A stretch of DNA of 5,315 nt from RGIG1959 sp045540655. GTDB taxonomy: Bacteria > Bacillota > Clostridia > Oscillospirales > Acutalibacteraceae. The notes below the pieces were generated by a model. That model saw nothing but the letters and a program-made list of their open reading frames with translations. It did not search any database and had not been told where the DNA came from. Made by a program: the position numbers and the translations under genes. Within the stretch, counting starts at the first letter, position 1. Each line of letters starts with the position of its first letter. The stretch spans positions 1-5,315 of the forward strand of contig JAZQHP010000012.1 in assembly GCA_045540655.1 (NCBI GenBank). The letters are read 5' to 3'. Below are positions 5,105 through 5,315 of the stretch, piece after piece.

Positions 5105-5315
5105 ATTGCACATATTGCATGACCCATTCGGCACAGCGCATACCGTCGACCGCCGCTGACATAATGCCGCCGGCATAACCTGCCCCCTCGCCGCACGGAA
5201 AAACGCCGCGGATGGACGAATGTCCGTCCGCATCACGCAAAAAGCGAACAGGCGACGAGCTTCGCGCTTCTACACCCGTGAGCACCGCTTCGGGTGCATC
5301 GAAGCCGCGAATCCG
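5103..5315 (-). CDS. FAD-dependent dehydrogenase (COG2509-like), C-terminal 70 residues, runs off right edge
   Basis: C-terminal end of a flavoprotein oxidoreductase; the start lies outside the window, and the frame stays open to the edge, so the GTG at 5285 is an internal Val. Visible features: GFDAPEAVLTGVEARSSSPV (residues 4-23), FLRDADGHSSIRG and the FAD-binding C-terminal motif YPCGEGAGYAGG-type, here VFPCGEGAGYAGGIMSAAVDG (one residue over the window shown: F39 to G58), followed by a short helix to the stop. This combination is characteristic of the uncharacterised FAD-dependent dehydrogenase group COG2509, whose substrate is unknown; the group assignment is from recall. The gene converges on the winged-helix gene and shares its terminator, so no functional link is implied. 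Confidence 0.88.
   Translation of the reverse strand, partial: RIRGFDAPEAVLTGVEARSSSPVRFLRDADGHSSIRGVFPCGEGAGYAGGIMSAAVDGMRCAEWVMQYVQ

Noticed and set aside
1..5315. CRISPR array, tRNA/rRNA, IS element or toxin-antitoxin pair
   Set aside because: No spaced long repeats, cloverleaf-like sequence, transposase motif or terminal inverted repeats, and no paired small genes were seen on either strand.

Overview
The window reads as chromosomal DNA of a low-to-mid GC Gram-positive bacterium, most likely a clostridial Firmicute of the Oscillospiraceae/Ruminococcaceae type. The support is the strong AGGAGG-like ribosome sites, sigma-A promoters with exact 17-bp spacers, compact hairpin-plus-T terminators, a zinc-ribbon form of ribosomal protein L28, and pyrophosphatase and NAPRTase sequences of clostridial type. 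The taxonomy is inferred from recalled family features, not from a search. No tRNA, rRNA, IS element, CRISPR array or prophage gene is visible.

Layout. Positions 1-1763 (minus strand) hold a two-gene operon: a secreted lipoprotein with three Asp-rich DxDxDG-type loops, then 45 bp downstream a two-component response regulator that runs off the left edge. A near-consensus promoter drives it from 1818-1846. Positions 1764-2011 are a divergent promoter region. Rightwards from it lies rpmB (L28) as a single-gene unit with its own promoter, ribosome site and terminator (2232-2267). Next comes a ppa-pncB operon: a family I inorganic pyrophosphatase, probably starting at TTG 2350, and nicotinate phosphoribosyltransferase 24 bp downstream, closed by a 13-bp terminator at 4386-4419. 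NAPRTase makes pyrophosphate and PPase destroys it, so the pair forms a coherent NAD-salvage unit. A short gene (4564-5034) then encodes an OmpR/PhoB winged-helix domain joined to a shortened receiver without a phospho-acceptor Asp. A 15-bp hairpin (5069-5104) serves as a shared terminator between it and a convergent minus-strand gene at the right edge, the C-terminal end of a FAD-dependent dehydrogenase.

Most of the window is ordinary housekeeping sequence. The points most worth a second look are: (i) the left-edge response regulator departs abruptly from the receiver fold after residue 91, coinciding with a jump to almost exclusively G/C third codon positions; (ii) the degenerate-receiver regulator, with TTCACA/TACACA half-sites 11 bp apart upstream of it; (iii) the ppa-pncB coupling and the TTG start of ppa; (iv) repeats overlapping the lipoprotein-operon promoter. 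I see no clear new multi-gene system here.
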